Of a stretch of 64,000 nucleotides of DNA, positions 40,225-47,727 are shown one piece after another. Within the stretch, counting starts at the first letter, position 1; each line of letters begins with the position of its first letter. A program made the translations under genes and the position numbers. Source of the DNA: an uncultured Eubacteriales bacterium (lineage in GTDB: Bacteria > Bacillota > Clostridia > Oscillospirales > Oscillospiraceae); contig CABSBF010000006.1 in assembly GCA_902475855.1 (NCBI GenBank), forward strand, positions 1 through 64,000, in the 5' to 3' direction. Below the pieces are notes generated by a model. That model was not told where the DNA came from, searched no databases, and saw only the letters and a program-made list of their open reading frames with translations.

Positions 40225-42537
40225 ATGTTTCGAATCATCAGACGCGGCGTGATCGTGGCGCTGCTGCTTGTATTGGTGCTGACAGCCGGCGCCTGCAACC
40301 GGGAGGATCCGCCGGAACCTACCGAGCCTTCGGCGCAGCCGTCTGAGCTGAGCGCATTTCTGAACGGAACGAGATTGAACGGAATCGAGCTGTCCGGGAA
40401 AACACCGGAGGAGGCGGAGGCCCTGCTGAGAGAGAAGGCGGAGACCTATACGCTGAACGTGACGCTGGACGGCGTGTCATTCTACATGGACGCAGCGCGT
40501 CTCGGCCTTACATATAACGAGAAGATCGACCTGGCCGCGATGCTGAAAGCGCAGAATGAGAATTATAAAACGCGAACCTTTGAGGAAAAGGATCTTTTCC
40601 TGACCGGGGACCCGGAGGATATCCGCACGGCGCTTCTCTCCGCACGGGATGCGGCACTTGCCGCAGCGGGAGAAACGGGCGGCGCTTCCGAAGGCGAACA
40701 AACGACGGAGCCTTCCGAGACGGCGAAGTCGGATTCGCGGTTGGACGACCCCACGCGGGCGCATCTGGAATATGACGCGAGCGAGGGAAGCTTTGTCGGC
40801 GTGGACGGCGCGCCGGGAATGACCGCAGATTACACCGAGGCTGTGGAGAAGGTCTGCAAGGCGGCCAAGAAACTCCGCAAGCGTGTCTCGGTGCGCTCCG
40901 TGCTGGTACCGAGCGCCGAGGGCGAGAAGGCCGAGGGCAACCCGGACCTTGCCAAGGCGGTCGAAACCGCAAATTCCTATTTGCAGATCTCCCTGACCTA
41001 CGGCTTTACGCCGGAGGGCAGGGATACCAGCTATGAATACATTAATCGCGACCGTATTGCGTCCTGGCTTTTAATCCGCCAGGACGGCAGAACGGTCGTT
41101 TTTAATACCGAGGCAATTTCGTCTTATTGCAGCGCCGTTGCCCGGCGGCACTCCGTGCCCGGCCAGCCGGTACAGTTCAGAACCACGCTCGGCGGCTACA
41201 TCAATGTCAACTCCTATCAGGGTGGGCAGTCCGTCAACACTGACGCCCTGTATTCCGACCTCCTTTCCTGCCTGCAAAACCGCGTCAGCGGCAGCCGGGC
41301 GGCGCCCTATTATGCTCCGGCAGCTTCCGGCGGCGTGGAGGATTACGGCGGCAGTTATGTCGAGGTTGACCTGACCAATCAGATGGTCTACTGCTACAAG
41401 GACCGCGCACTGGTCGTAAGCGCACCCATCGTTTCCGGGTGCGTGGCCAATGGCTGGACCACGCCGGAGGGCGTGTATACCATCAAGAGCAAGGATACCA
41501 ACCGCTATCTCACCGGCCCCGGCTATCGCGACTGGGTCGAGTGTTTCATGCCCTTCAACGGCGGTATCGGTCTGCACGACGCTTCGTGGCGGACGGTATT
41601 CGGCGGCACCCGCTATCTTTACCGCGGCAGCCACGGCTGCATTAACATTCCCCGCGCACAGGCGCTGGCAATTCTTGACAATGTCCGCGTCGGCACCTAC
41701 GTGATCGTCTACGGCGGGCTGAAAAGCGTAGAGGGCAAAACGCAGACCTGGACCGGTACGACGAACTATACGTTCACGCCGGGCGACGCGCCCGTCAAGC
41801 TGGACGTGCGGCCCAGCGGCGATGCGGCCATCAGCCAGTATGAATCCAAGGATCCAACGGTATGCACCGTGTCACCGAACGGCGTGATCACGCCGGTGGG
41901 AGAGGGCACCTGCACGGTCTATGCCTATTCCGAGGGCACGAAGGTCTATAAGGACGGCGAATGTGCGATCACCGTCACCGTGTCCAAGCTCGCGCAGACG
42001 ATTACCGCGCCCGAGCGCCTTGCGCTCAACCCCGGCGAGCAGTCTCCCCTGAAGGCGTTTGCCTCCTCCGGCGCTGCGCTGCGCTATGAAAGCTCCGACG
42101 ATTCCGTTGCGTCCGTGAGCGCGGACGGGACGGTCACAGCGGTTTCCGCAGGCACCTGCGAGATTACGATCACCGCGCCCGGAAGCACCGTCTATCGTCA
42201 GGCAGTGAAGAAGGTGGCGGTGCAGGTCGCGAAGAAAACACAGCAGTTCTCCGGCCAAATAGCCTATACCGTGCAGGCGGGTGATGCCGGCTTCCGCCTG
42301 GATGTTACCGCTTTGGGCGGCGCTGCGCTGCGCTATCAGAGCTCCGACATCTCCGTCTGCACCGTGGACGACAAGGGCACTGTCACCGTCATCGGCGAGG
42401 GAAGCTGTACCATCACCGTGACGGCAGAGGAAACGGCGGAATATCAGCCGGGCAGTCTGACGATCCGCGTCACGGTAACATCGAAGGCGACGGAACCGTC
42501 TGAGCCATCTGAGACGCCAGAGCCCTCGGAACCCTGA
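40225..42537 (+). CDS. L,D-transpeptidase lipoprotein with Ig-like repeats
   Basis: A 770-residue exported protein. The signal ends in a lipobox (LTAGAC24). Residues 40-355 are a peptidoglycan-binding/YerB-like region. About 375-495 form a YkuD L,D-transpeptidase domain with the active-site pattern H451...SHGC472INIP. From about 500 to 755 there are three bacterial Ig-like (BIG2) repeats of about 80 residues (FTPGD..., SSDDSVASVSADGTVTAVSAGTC), then a Pro/Glu/Ser-rich tail (SEPSETPEPSEP). It should form 3-3 crosslinks in peptidoglycan or attach proteins to it. The lipid anchor and long Ig stalk place the catalytic site at a distance from the membrane. It has its own promoter; the next gene is another envelope lipoprotein. 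Confidence 0.9.
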   Translation: MFRIIRRGVIVALLLVLVLTAGACNREDPPEPTEPSAQPSELSAFLNGTRLNGIELSGKTPEEAEALLREKAETYTLNVTLDGVSFYMDAARLGLTYNEKIDLAAMLKAQNENYKTRTFEEKDLFLTGDPEDIRTALLSARDAALAAAGETGGASEGEQTTEPSETAKSDSRLDDPTRAHLEYDASEGSFVGVDGAPGMTADYTEAVEKVCKAAKKLRKRVSVRSVLVPSAEGEKAEGNPDLAKAVETANSYLQISLTYGFTPEGRDTSYEYINRDRIASWLLIRQDGRTVVFNTEAISSYCSAVARRHSVPGQPVQFRTTLGGYINVNSYQGGQSVNTDALYSDLLSCLQNRVSGSRAAPYYAPAASGGVEDYGGSYVEVDLTNQMVYCYKDRALVVSAPIVSGCVANGWTTPEGVYTIKSKDTNRYLTGPGYRDWVECFMPFNGGIGLHDASWRTVFGGTRYLYRGSHGCINIPRAQALAILDNVRVGTYVIVYGGLKSVEGKTQTWTGTTNYTFTPGDAPVKLDVRPSGDAAISQYESKDPTVCTVSPNGVITPVGEGTCTVYAYSEGTKVYKDGECAITVTVSKLAQTITAPERLALNPGEQSPLKAFASSGAALRYESSDDSVASVSADGTVTAVSAGTCEITITAPGSTVYRQAVKKVAVQVAKKTQQFSGQIAYTVQAGDAGFRLDVTALGGAALRYQSSDISVCTVDDKGTVTVIGEGSCTITVTAEETAEYQPGSLTIRVTVTSKATEPSEPSETPEPSEP

Positions 42538-42544
42538 AATACGG

Positions 42545-42576
42545 AACCCGCGGATGCAAAAGCGCCCGCGGGTTTT
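42545..42576 (+). terminator. Terminator of the L,D-transpeptidase gene
   Basis: AACCCGCGG/CCGCGGGTT 9-bp stem with a 12-nt loop and a short TTTT run, seven bases past the stop codon. Confidence 0.7.
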
Positions 42577-42578
42577 CC

Positions 42579-42607
42579 TTGCAATTTGTCCGGAAATTCG
42601 GTACAAT
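42579..42607 (+). promoter_or_regulatory. Promoter of the metallopeptidase-like lipoprotein gene
   Basis: TTGCAA, 17-bp spacer, TACAAT, directly after the terminator hairpin. Confidence 0.78.
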
Positions 42608-42632
42608 GGAAAAAAAGAAACGGAGGGCTACC

Positions 42633-43901
42633 ATGAGACGACGTACTCTGCTTTTGCTGCTCCCCCTGCTCCTTCTGGCACTGCTGCTGGGCGCCTGCGG
42701 GCTGCTTCCCGGAGAGGCGTATCAGCAGCCGTCCGAGCTTCCGGAGGGAACGGCGTATTTGCAGCTTCTGAAAATTTCAAAAATCGGAAAATCGGTCTTC
42801 GCAACGGTCTGCGCCTGCGGCCGCGACTATGAGCCCCTGTCGCAGACGAGCTACCGCTTCCCGCTGGATGCGGGGCGCTTTGTCGGCTATCTGTGCCCGC
42901 AGTATGCGGCCGGTGCGCCTCAGGCGGAAACCTACCGCGCGGCGGATATGCCGGAGTATTATCGCGATGCGCAGGAAAACGGCGGCTTTCAGCCCGTGTG
43001 CTGCGACTATTTATTCAATGCCTCCGGCGAGCTGACCCTGCTGGACGATATGTATCAGCCTGCGCTGCCGCCGGAATCGGAGCCGACGGAAGAACCCACG
43101 GAGGAGTCTACCGAGCCTGCGGAGTACCCGCCCTATGTTTCCGATTACGACGGATCACTCGGCTCTGCCGGTTCGCTGCGCGGAAGAACGCTGATCATTT
43201 CCGTTTTCACAAATGACAATGCGACCTGCTGGGATCCCGCGCAGGATGCCGGGCTCATGGCGCAGACACTGACCTATCTGACCACGGCGGCGCAGTGGCT
43301 TACCGAGCAGGCGCAGGCCTACGGCGCAGAGGCGGAGTTCATCTATGACTGGTCGGTCTGCGAGGATCTGCGCTATGACGCGGTCTTCCCGGAGAATCTG
43401 GTCACCCCCGGCGTGGAGGAGTACGAAACGCAGGTGGCCTATCTTCAGGAGAATATCGACGTGCAGCGCCTGGTCAACAAATACCGCGCTGACAACGTGA
43501 TTTATTTCTTCTACTTCAACACCGAGTACGAAAACGAGGTGCGGCCGTGGTCGCTGGGCTATACCAGCAGCGAGCTGTACATGACGGAGATCGTCAATAT
43601 GTACCTCAAGTATGAGGGGTGCTTCGATGCGCCGCCCGCGACCTACGCCCATGAGATCCTGCACACCTTCGGCGCGTATGATCTGTACTATTCCAGTGCG
43701 GCAATCAGCTCAAATTATGTAAACCACTGTGAGGAGACCGGCTCAAATGACATTATGTTCACCGTCAACGCCGAGAACTATATCACGGTGGAACTGACGC
43801 CGCTGGACGCCTACTATGTCGGCATCGGTGCGCGCCCGGCGGAGGTGGGAGAGTGGAATCTCTTCCCGAGCGAACATGAAAGTTATCTTAACGGCGGATA
43901 A
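42633..43901 (+). CDS. Metallopeptidase-like lipoprotein (HExxH motif)
   Basis: A 422-residue exported lipoprotein (LLLGAC22 lipobox). A first domain (about 30-150) is followed by a Pro/Glu/Thr linker (PPESEPTEEPTEESTEPAEYPP), then a larger domain. Near 340 it has H-E-I-L-H-T-F-G-A-Y-D, an extended zincin pattern HExxHxxGxxD close to that of metzincins, with a downstream methionine (DIMFTVNAE) in the right place for a Met-turn. Peptidase activity on the cell surface is the natural guess, but I cannot name a family. The start at 42633 has a CGGAGGG site and its own promoter. Confidence 0.78.
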   Translation: MRRRTLLLLLPLLLLALLLGACGLLPGEAYQQPSELPEGTAYLQLLKISKIGKSVFATVCACGRDYEPLSQTSYRFPLDAGRFVGYLCPQYAAGAPQAETYRAADMPEYYRDAQENGGFQPVCCDYLFNASGELTLLDDMYQPALPPESEPTEEPTEESTEPAEYPPYVSDYDGSLGSAGSLRGRTLIISVFTNDNATCWDPAQDAGLMAQTLTYLTTAAQWLTEQAQAYGAEAEFIYDWSVCEDLRYDAVFPENLVTPGVEEYETQVAYLQENIDVQRLVNKYRADNVIYFFYFNTEYENEVRPWSLGYTSSELYMTEIVNMYLKYEGCFDAPPATYAHEILHTFGAYDLYYSSAAISSNYVNHCEETGSNDIMFTVNAENYITVELTPLDAYYVGIGARPAEVGEWNLFPSEHESYLNGG

Positions 43902-43910
43902 AAGTGACGA

Positions 43911-43939
43911 TTGACAAAGCTGCTGCTATCTGTTAAACT
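43911..43939 (+). promoter_or_regulatory. Promoter of the small membrane protein gene
   Basis: TTGACA, 17-bp spacer, TAAACT, ten bases past the previous stop codon. Confidence 0.82.
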
Positions 43940-43975
43940 GGCTATGTGGGAATTTAATAAAAAGGAGAGTAAAAA

Positions 43976-44233
43976 ATGGGCATTGTTTCTTTGGTTCTTG
44001 GTATCCTGGCAACTGTGTTCGGCATTTTCTGCTTGGTTCCCGGCATTTCCTACTATGGCTGGATCGGCATCGTTCTCGGCGTTGTCGGCATCGTCCTCGC
44101 TGCGCTGGCCAATAAGAAGGAAAAGAAGGGCGTCAACACCGCCGGCCTGGTTCTTTCCATCATCGGCACGGTTCTGTGCGCGATCCTGTTCATCGCCTGC
44201 GTCGCCTGCCATACCGCATTGGTTTCCGCGTAA
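43976..44233 (+). CDS. Small DUF4190-like membrane protein
   Basis: An 85-residue protein with an N-terminal hydrophobic pair (about 3-45, VSLVLGILATVFG...GWIGIVLGVVGIVLA), a polar lysine loop (NKKEKKG) and a final hydrophobic helix (about 53-78). The pattern of Gly-rich helices with KKEKKGVNTAGLVLSIIG resembles DUF4190-type proteins of unknown role. Codon use is less GC-rich than in the neighbours. It has a consensus promoter, an AAAGGAGAG site and a strong terminator, which suggests high, independent expression. Confidence 0.78.
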   Translation: MGIVSLVLGILATVFGIFCLVPGISYYGWIGIVLGVVGIVLAALANKKEKKGVNTAGLVLSIIGTVLCAILFIACVACHTALVSA

Positions 44234-44249
44234 TTTTTACGTAGCAAGG

Positions 44250-44285
44250 AAAACGGCGCAACCCGGAAGGGTTGCGCCGTTTTAT
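44250..44285 (+). terminator. Rho-independent terminator
   Basis: Perfect 15-bp stem (AAAACGGCGCAACCC and complement) with a GGAA loop and a TTTT tract. Very stable. Confidence 0.88.
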
Positions 44286-44304
44286 TAAAAAGGGAGGGCT
44301 TTCC

Positions 44305-45087
44305 ATGTTGCCCTATTTTCATATTTTCGGTTTGACCTTTCCCGCCTATGGCGTGATGCTGGTGCTCGGCTTTTTGACGGCGGCCTTCTTCGGCGCGTGG
44401 CGCGTGAAACGCGCCGGGCTGTGCGTAGAGGATTTCACGGTCATCGCCGCGCTCGGCTCCGGGATCGGGCTGCTCGGCGGCGTGCTGCTCTTTGCCGTCG
44501 TGACCTATACGCCGGCACAGGCGTGGGCGCTGCTGCGCGCGGGAGAATTCCGTCAGCTTTTCGGCGGCATTGTATTCTACGGCGCGCTGCTTGCCGGTCT
44601 GCTTGGCGGCCTGCTCGGAAGTCGGCTTGCAAAGGCGGATCTGCGCGATTACATCAATCCCGTTGCGCCCGCGCTTCCGCTGGGCCATGCGATCGGCCGG
44701 GTCGGATGCTTCCTGACCGGCTGCTGCTACGGCCGCCCGACGGAAAGCTGTCTCGGCGTGGCATTTTCCCATCCGGTCGGCGGTGCGCCCGTGGGCGTGA
44801 AGCTGCTGCCGGTGCAGCTCTTTGAGTCGGCGGCGGATCTTGTGATCTTTGCACTGCTGCTTTTGCTCCTGAAAAAACGGCGCAGCCGCTACGACGGTCT
44901 TGCCTGGTACTGCGTGCTGTACGGCCTTGCGCGCTTTGTGCTGGAATATTTCCGCTATGACAGCATCCGCGGCGCAATTCTATTCCTGTCTACCTCCCAG
45001 TGGCTCAGCCTTGTGCTGTGGCTTCTGGCGGGCGTGCTGTTCTTCCTCGGCGCCAGAGAACGGAAGGGAGACGCACATGCAATATAA
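44305..45087 (+). CDS. lgt: Prolipoprotein diacylglyceryl transferase
   Basis: A 260-residue Lgt with about seven membrane helices. It attaches diacylglycerol from phosphatidylglycerol to the lipobox cysteine. Landmarks are FPAYGVMLVLGF at the N-terminus, GGIVFYGALLAG, HAIGRVGCFLTGCCYGRPT (in place of the GRxGNFxN motif of proteobacteria), and LPVQLFES. The start has an AGGGAGGG site. It overlaps the next gene by 11 bases. It works with lspA in this window on the predicted lipoproteins. Confidence 0.92.
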   Translation: MLPYFHIFGLTFPAYGVMLVLGFLTAAFFGAWRVKRAGLCVEDFTVIAALGSGIGLLGGVLLFAVVTYTPAQAWALLRAGEFRQLFGGIVFYGALLAGLLGGLLGSRLAKADLRDYINPVAPALPLGHAIGRVGCFLTGCCYGRPTESCLGVAFSHPVGGAPVGVKLLPVQLFESAADLVIFALLLLLLKKRRSRYDGLAWYCVLYGLARFVLEYFRYDSIRGAILFLSTSQWLSLVLWLLAGVLFFLGARERKGDAHAI

Positions 45088-45739
45088 ATGCATGGTGCTG
45101 GATCACGATGACACCGTGGTCAACAGCACTGCGACCATTCACTATCCGTCCTTTCTGGCCTATCTGCACAAGGTGCGGCCGGGGGCGTATTACTCGCTGG
45201 AGGACTATTTCCGCTGGAATTTTGCGCCGGGCGTGACGGAATTTTTTCGTGACATTGTGGGGCTTTCCGAGGAGGAAATGACGGAGGAATTCCGTTTCTG
45301 GCAGGACTATGTCCGCACGCGCGTCCCGGAGGCCTATCCCGGTATGCGGGAGATCCTGTGCCGGCACCGAGCGGCGGGCGGGCTGATCGCAGTGATCTCG
45401 CACTCGGTCAGCGGGAATATTCTGCGCGATTACCGCGAGAATGGTCTGCCGGAGCCGGACGCGGTCTACGGCTGGGAGCTGCCGCCGGAGCAGAGAAAGC
45501 CGAACGCCTGGCCAATGCAGGATCTGATGCGGCGGTTCGCTCTGAACCCGGAAGAAATTCTGATGGTGGATGATCTGAAGCCGGGATTTGATATGTGCCG
45601 CGCCTGCGGTGTGCCGTTTGCGGCAGCGGGCTGGGCGAACGACGTCCCGGAGATCGAGCACTTCATGCGCGAAAACTGCGATTTTTATTTCAAGACCGTA
45701 AAAGAGCTGGATGCTTTTCTGCAAAAGGTCAATTCCTGA
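45077..45739 (+). CDS. HAD-family hydrolase
   Basis: A 220-residue haloacid-dehalogenase-type hydrolase, probably a phosphatase. Motif I reads VLDHDDTVV (the nucleophile Asp in DxDxT), the cap lies in about 20-85, motif II is VISHS, and the late acidic motif is ILMVDDLKPG, with the lysine of motif III (RKPNAWP) before it. Substrate unknown; it resembles phosphoglycolate phosphatase-like enzymes. The ATG overlaps lgt by 11 bases, so it is translated with lgt, but no functional link is evident. Confidence 0.85.
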   Translation: MQYKCMVLDHDDTVVNSTATIHYPSFLAYLHKVRPGAYYSLEDYFRWNFAPGVTEFFRDIVGLSEEEMTEEFRFWQDYVRTRVPEAYPGMREILCRHRAAGGLIAVISHSVSGNILRDYRENGLPEPDAVYGWELPPEQRKPNAWPMQDLMRRFALNPEEILMVDDLKPGFDMCRACGVPFAAAGWANDVPEIEHFMRENCDFYFKTVKELDAFLQKVNS

Positions 45740-45740
45740 A

Positions 45741-45785
45741 AAAACAACCCGGGCGCGTGCATTTTTGCACGCGCCCGGGATTCTT
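45741..45785. terminator. Bidirectional terminator between the HAD gene and rnj
   Basis: Perfect 14-bp stem (CCCGGGCGCGTGCA, 45748-45761, and complement) with a TTTT loop. On the minus strand it is followed by TTGTTTTTT, so it suits rnj best. Confidence 0.85.
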
Positions 45786-47439
45786 AAATTTCCATAATGA
45801 CCGGAAGGATCATCGGGTTGCGCTTGGTGTTCTTGAACAGGAACTGGCTCAAATCGCCCTTGATAGTGGATTTGATCGTTGCCCAGTCGGAGATATTGCG
45901 CGCCTGGCAGGTTTCCAGAGAGTGCGCGGCGACCATTTTCAGGGCGTCCATCAGATCCTCGTTGTCCTTCATGTAGACGAAGCCGCGGCTGATGATGTCC
46001 GGGCCGGAGAGGACGGAGCCGTCCTCGCTGGACAGGTTGACGCAAACGACGATCATGCCGTCCTGTGCCAGATGCTTGCGGTCGCGCAGTACGACGCTTC
46101 CCACGTCGCCCACGCCGGTGCCGTCGACGAGGATCTTGCCCGCCGGGACCGTGCCGCCCAGACGGCAGGTCTTGGGCGTGCATTCAATCACGCGGCCGAT
46201 GTCGCTGATGAGGATATTTTTCGGGTTCATGCCCATCTGACGGGCGAGGGCAGCGTGCTTTTGCAGGTGCCGCTGTTCGCCGTGGACGGGGATGAAGAAC
46301 TTCGGCTTCGTCAGCGCATGAATGATCTTCAGCTCCTCGCAGCAGGCATGGCCGGAAACGTGCAGGCCCTCCAGACGGTCGTAGACTACGTCCGCGCCCT
46401 TGCGGTAGAGCTCATTGATGATGCGGGAGATGGATTTTTCGTTGCCGGGAATGGCGGAAGCCGAGATGATCACGTGGTCGCCCGGTTGGATTTCCACCTG
46501 GCGGTGGCTGGAAAAGGCCATGCGGTACAGGGCGGACATATCCTCGCCCTGCGAGCCGGTGGAGACGATGACGAGCTTGTCCTTCGGCACGGACTTGATC
46601 TGGTTGATGTCCACCAGCGTGCCCTCGGGGATGGTGAGATAGCCCAGCTCCGTGGCAACCTTGAGGATGTTCTCCATGCTGCGTCCGGTGACGGCGACCC
46701 TGCGGCCGTAGCGGTGGGCAATGGCCAGTACCGCCTGGATGCGGTGCATGTTCGAGGCGAAGGTCGTGACGATGATGCGGTTCTTGCAGCCCTTGAAGTG
46801 GCGGTCGAAGCTCTCGGCCACGGTGGATTCCGAGGGCGTGTAGCCGGGACGCTCGACGTTGGTCGAGTCGCACAGCAGGGCGTAGACACCCTCCTTGCCC
46901 AGCGTGCCGAAGCGGCCGAGGTCGGTCATGCCGTCCTCTGCGGTGGGGTCGATCTTGAAGTCACCCGTCATGATGACCGTGCCGACCGGCGTTTTGATGG
47001 CAAAAGCCACAGCGTCGGCGATGGAGTGGTTGACGTGGATGAATTCCACGGAGAAGCACCCGGCCTTGACGACGTCGCCGGGACGGTGCGTGACAAGCTT
47101 GGTTTTGCCCAGCAGCTTGTGCTCCTCCAGCTTCAGCTTGATGAGCCCCAGCGTCAGGGGCGTGGCGTGCACGGGAGCGTTGACGGCTTGCAGAACGTAG
47201 GGAAGCGCGCCGATGTGGTCCTCATGGCCGTGGGTGATAAAATAGCCGCGCAGCTTCTTCTGGTTCTTGGCAAGATAGGTCACGTCCGGGATGACCAGAT
47301 CGACGCCGTACATATCGTCCTCCGGGAAACCCAGCCCGCAGTCCACGACGATCATGTCCTGACCGTATTCCAGCACGGTCATGTTCTTACCGATCTCATT
47401 CAGCCCGCCGAGGGGGATTATTTTCAATTTTTCTGCCAA
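45784..47439 (-). CDS. rnj: Ribonuclease J
   Basis: A 551-residue RNase J of the metallo-beta-lactamase/beta-CASP fold, with 5'-3' exonuclease and endonuclease activity in RNA maturation and decay. The metal site HGHEDHIGALP is near 72-82. The beta-CASP motifs include DSTNVERPGYTPSE, TTFASNMHRIQ and STGSQGEDMSALYR, and VHGEQRHL and a C-terminal domain complete it. The length (about 555) is normal. There is a GAAAGGAG site. A GC-rich hairpin stands at the 5' end of its leader. Whether this is rnjA or rnjB cannot be said. Confidence 0.95.
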   Translation of the reverse strand: MAEKLKIIPLGGLNEIGKNMTVLEYGQDMIVVDCGLGFPEDDMYGVDLVIPDVTYLAKNQKKLRGYFITHGHEDHIGALPYVLQAVNAPVHATPLTLGLIKLKLEEHKLLGKTKLVTHRPGDVVKAGCFSVEFIHVNHSIADAVAFAIKTPVGTVIMTGDFKIDPTAEDGMTDLGRFGTLGKEGVYALLCDSTNVERPGYTPSESTVAESFDRHFKGCKNRIIVTTFASNMHRIQAVLAIAHRYGRRVAVTGRSMENILKVATELGYLTIPEGTLVDINQIKSVPKDKLVIVSTGSQGEDMSALYRMAFSSHRQVEIQPGDHVIISASAIPGNEKSISRIINELYRKGADVVYDRLEGLHVSGHACCEELKIIHALTKPKFFIPVHGEQRHLQKHAALARQMGMNPKNILISDIGRVIECTPKTCRLGGTVPAGKILVDGTGVGDVGSVVLRDRKHLAQDGMIVVCVNLSSEDGSVLSGPDIISRGFVYMKDNEDLMDALKMVAAHSLETCQARNISDWATIKSTIKGDLSQFLFKNTKRNPMILPVIMEI

Positions 47440-47529
47440 ATGGTATTTGCTCCTTTCTGCAAATGAATTGTTATATGTAGGGGCATTGCTGCCGCCCGGA
47501 AAGACATGACAGGAAATGTCTTTTGCTTC

Positions 47530-47570
47530 GGACGCCGGCGGGGAAGCTGCCCGCCGGGAAGAAGGCGTCC
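47530..47570 (-). promoter_or_regulatory. Stable hairpin at the 5' end of the rnj leader
   Basis: On the minus strand GGACGCC ... GGCGTCC with an inner GGCGGG/CCCGCC stem, just downstream of the predicted transcription start. A second weaker hairpin (AAAGACAT/ATGTCTTT near 47501-47525) follows. Confidence 0.6.
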
Positions 47571-47579
47571 TTTTTGTTT

Positions 47580-47585
47580 ATTATA
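47580..47585 (-). promoter_or_regulatory. -10 element of rnj
   Basis: Minus strand TATAAT at the edge of the leader. No good -35 match was found at 16-18 bp. Confidence 0.5.
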
Positions 47586-47727
47586 ACATGCAATTGCCGT
47601 AAAGTATACATTTTTTTCTGAACGGCGAAAATCCTTCAAAGAAAACAGTAGAAAAACAACTGCGGGTTTGCTATAATAAAATAACTTATACGAATTGACA
47701 GACGCATCGGCGAAAGGAGTGAGCAGC

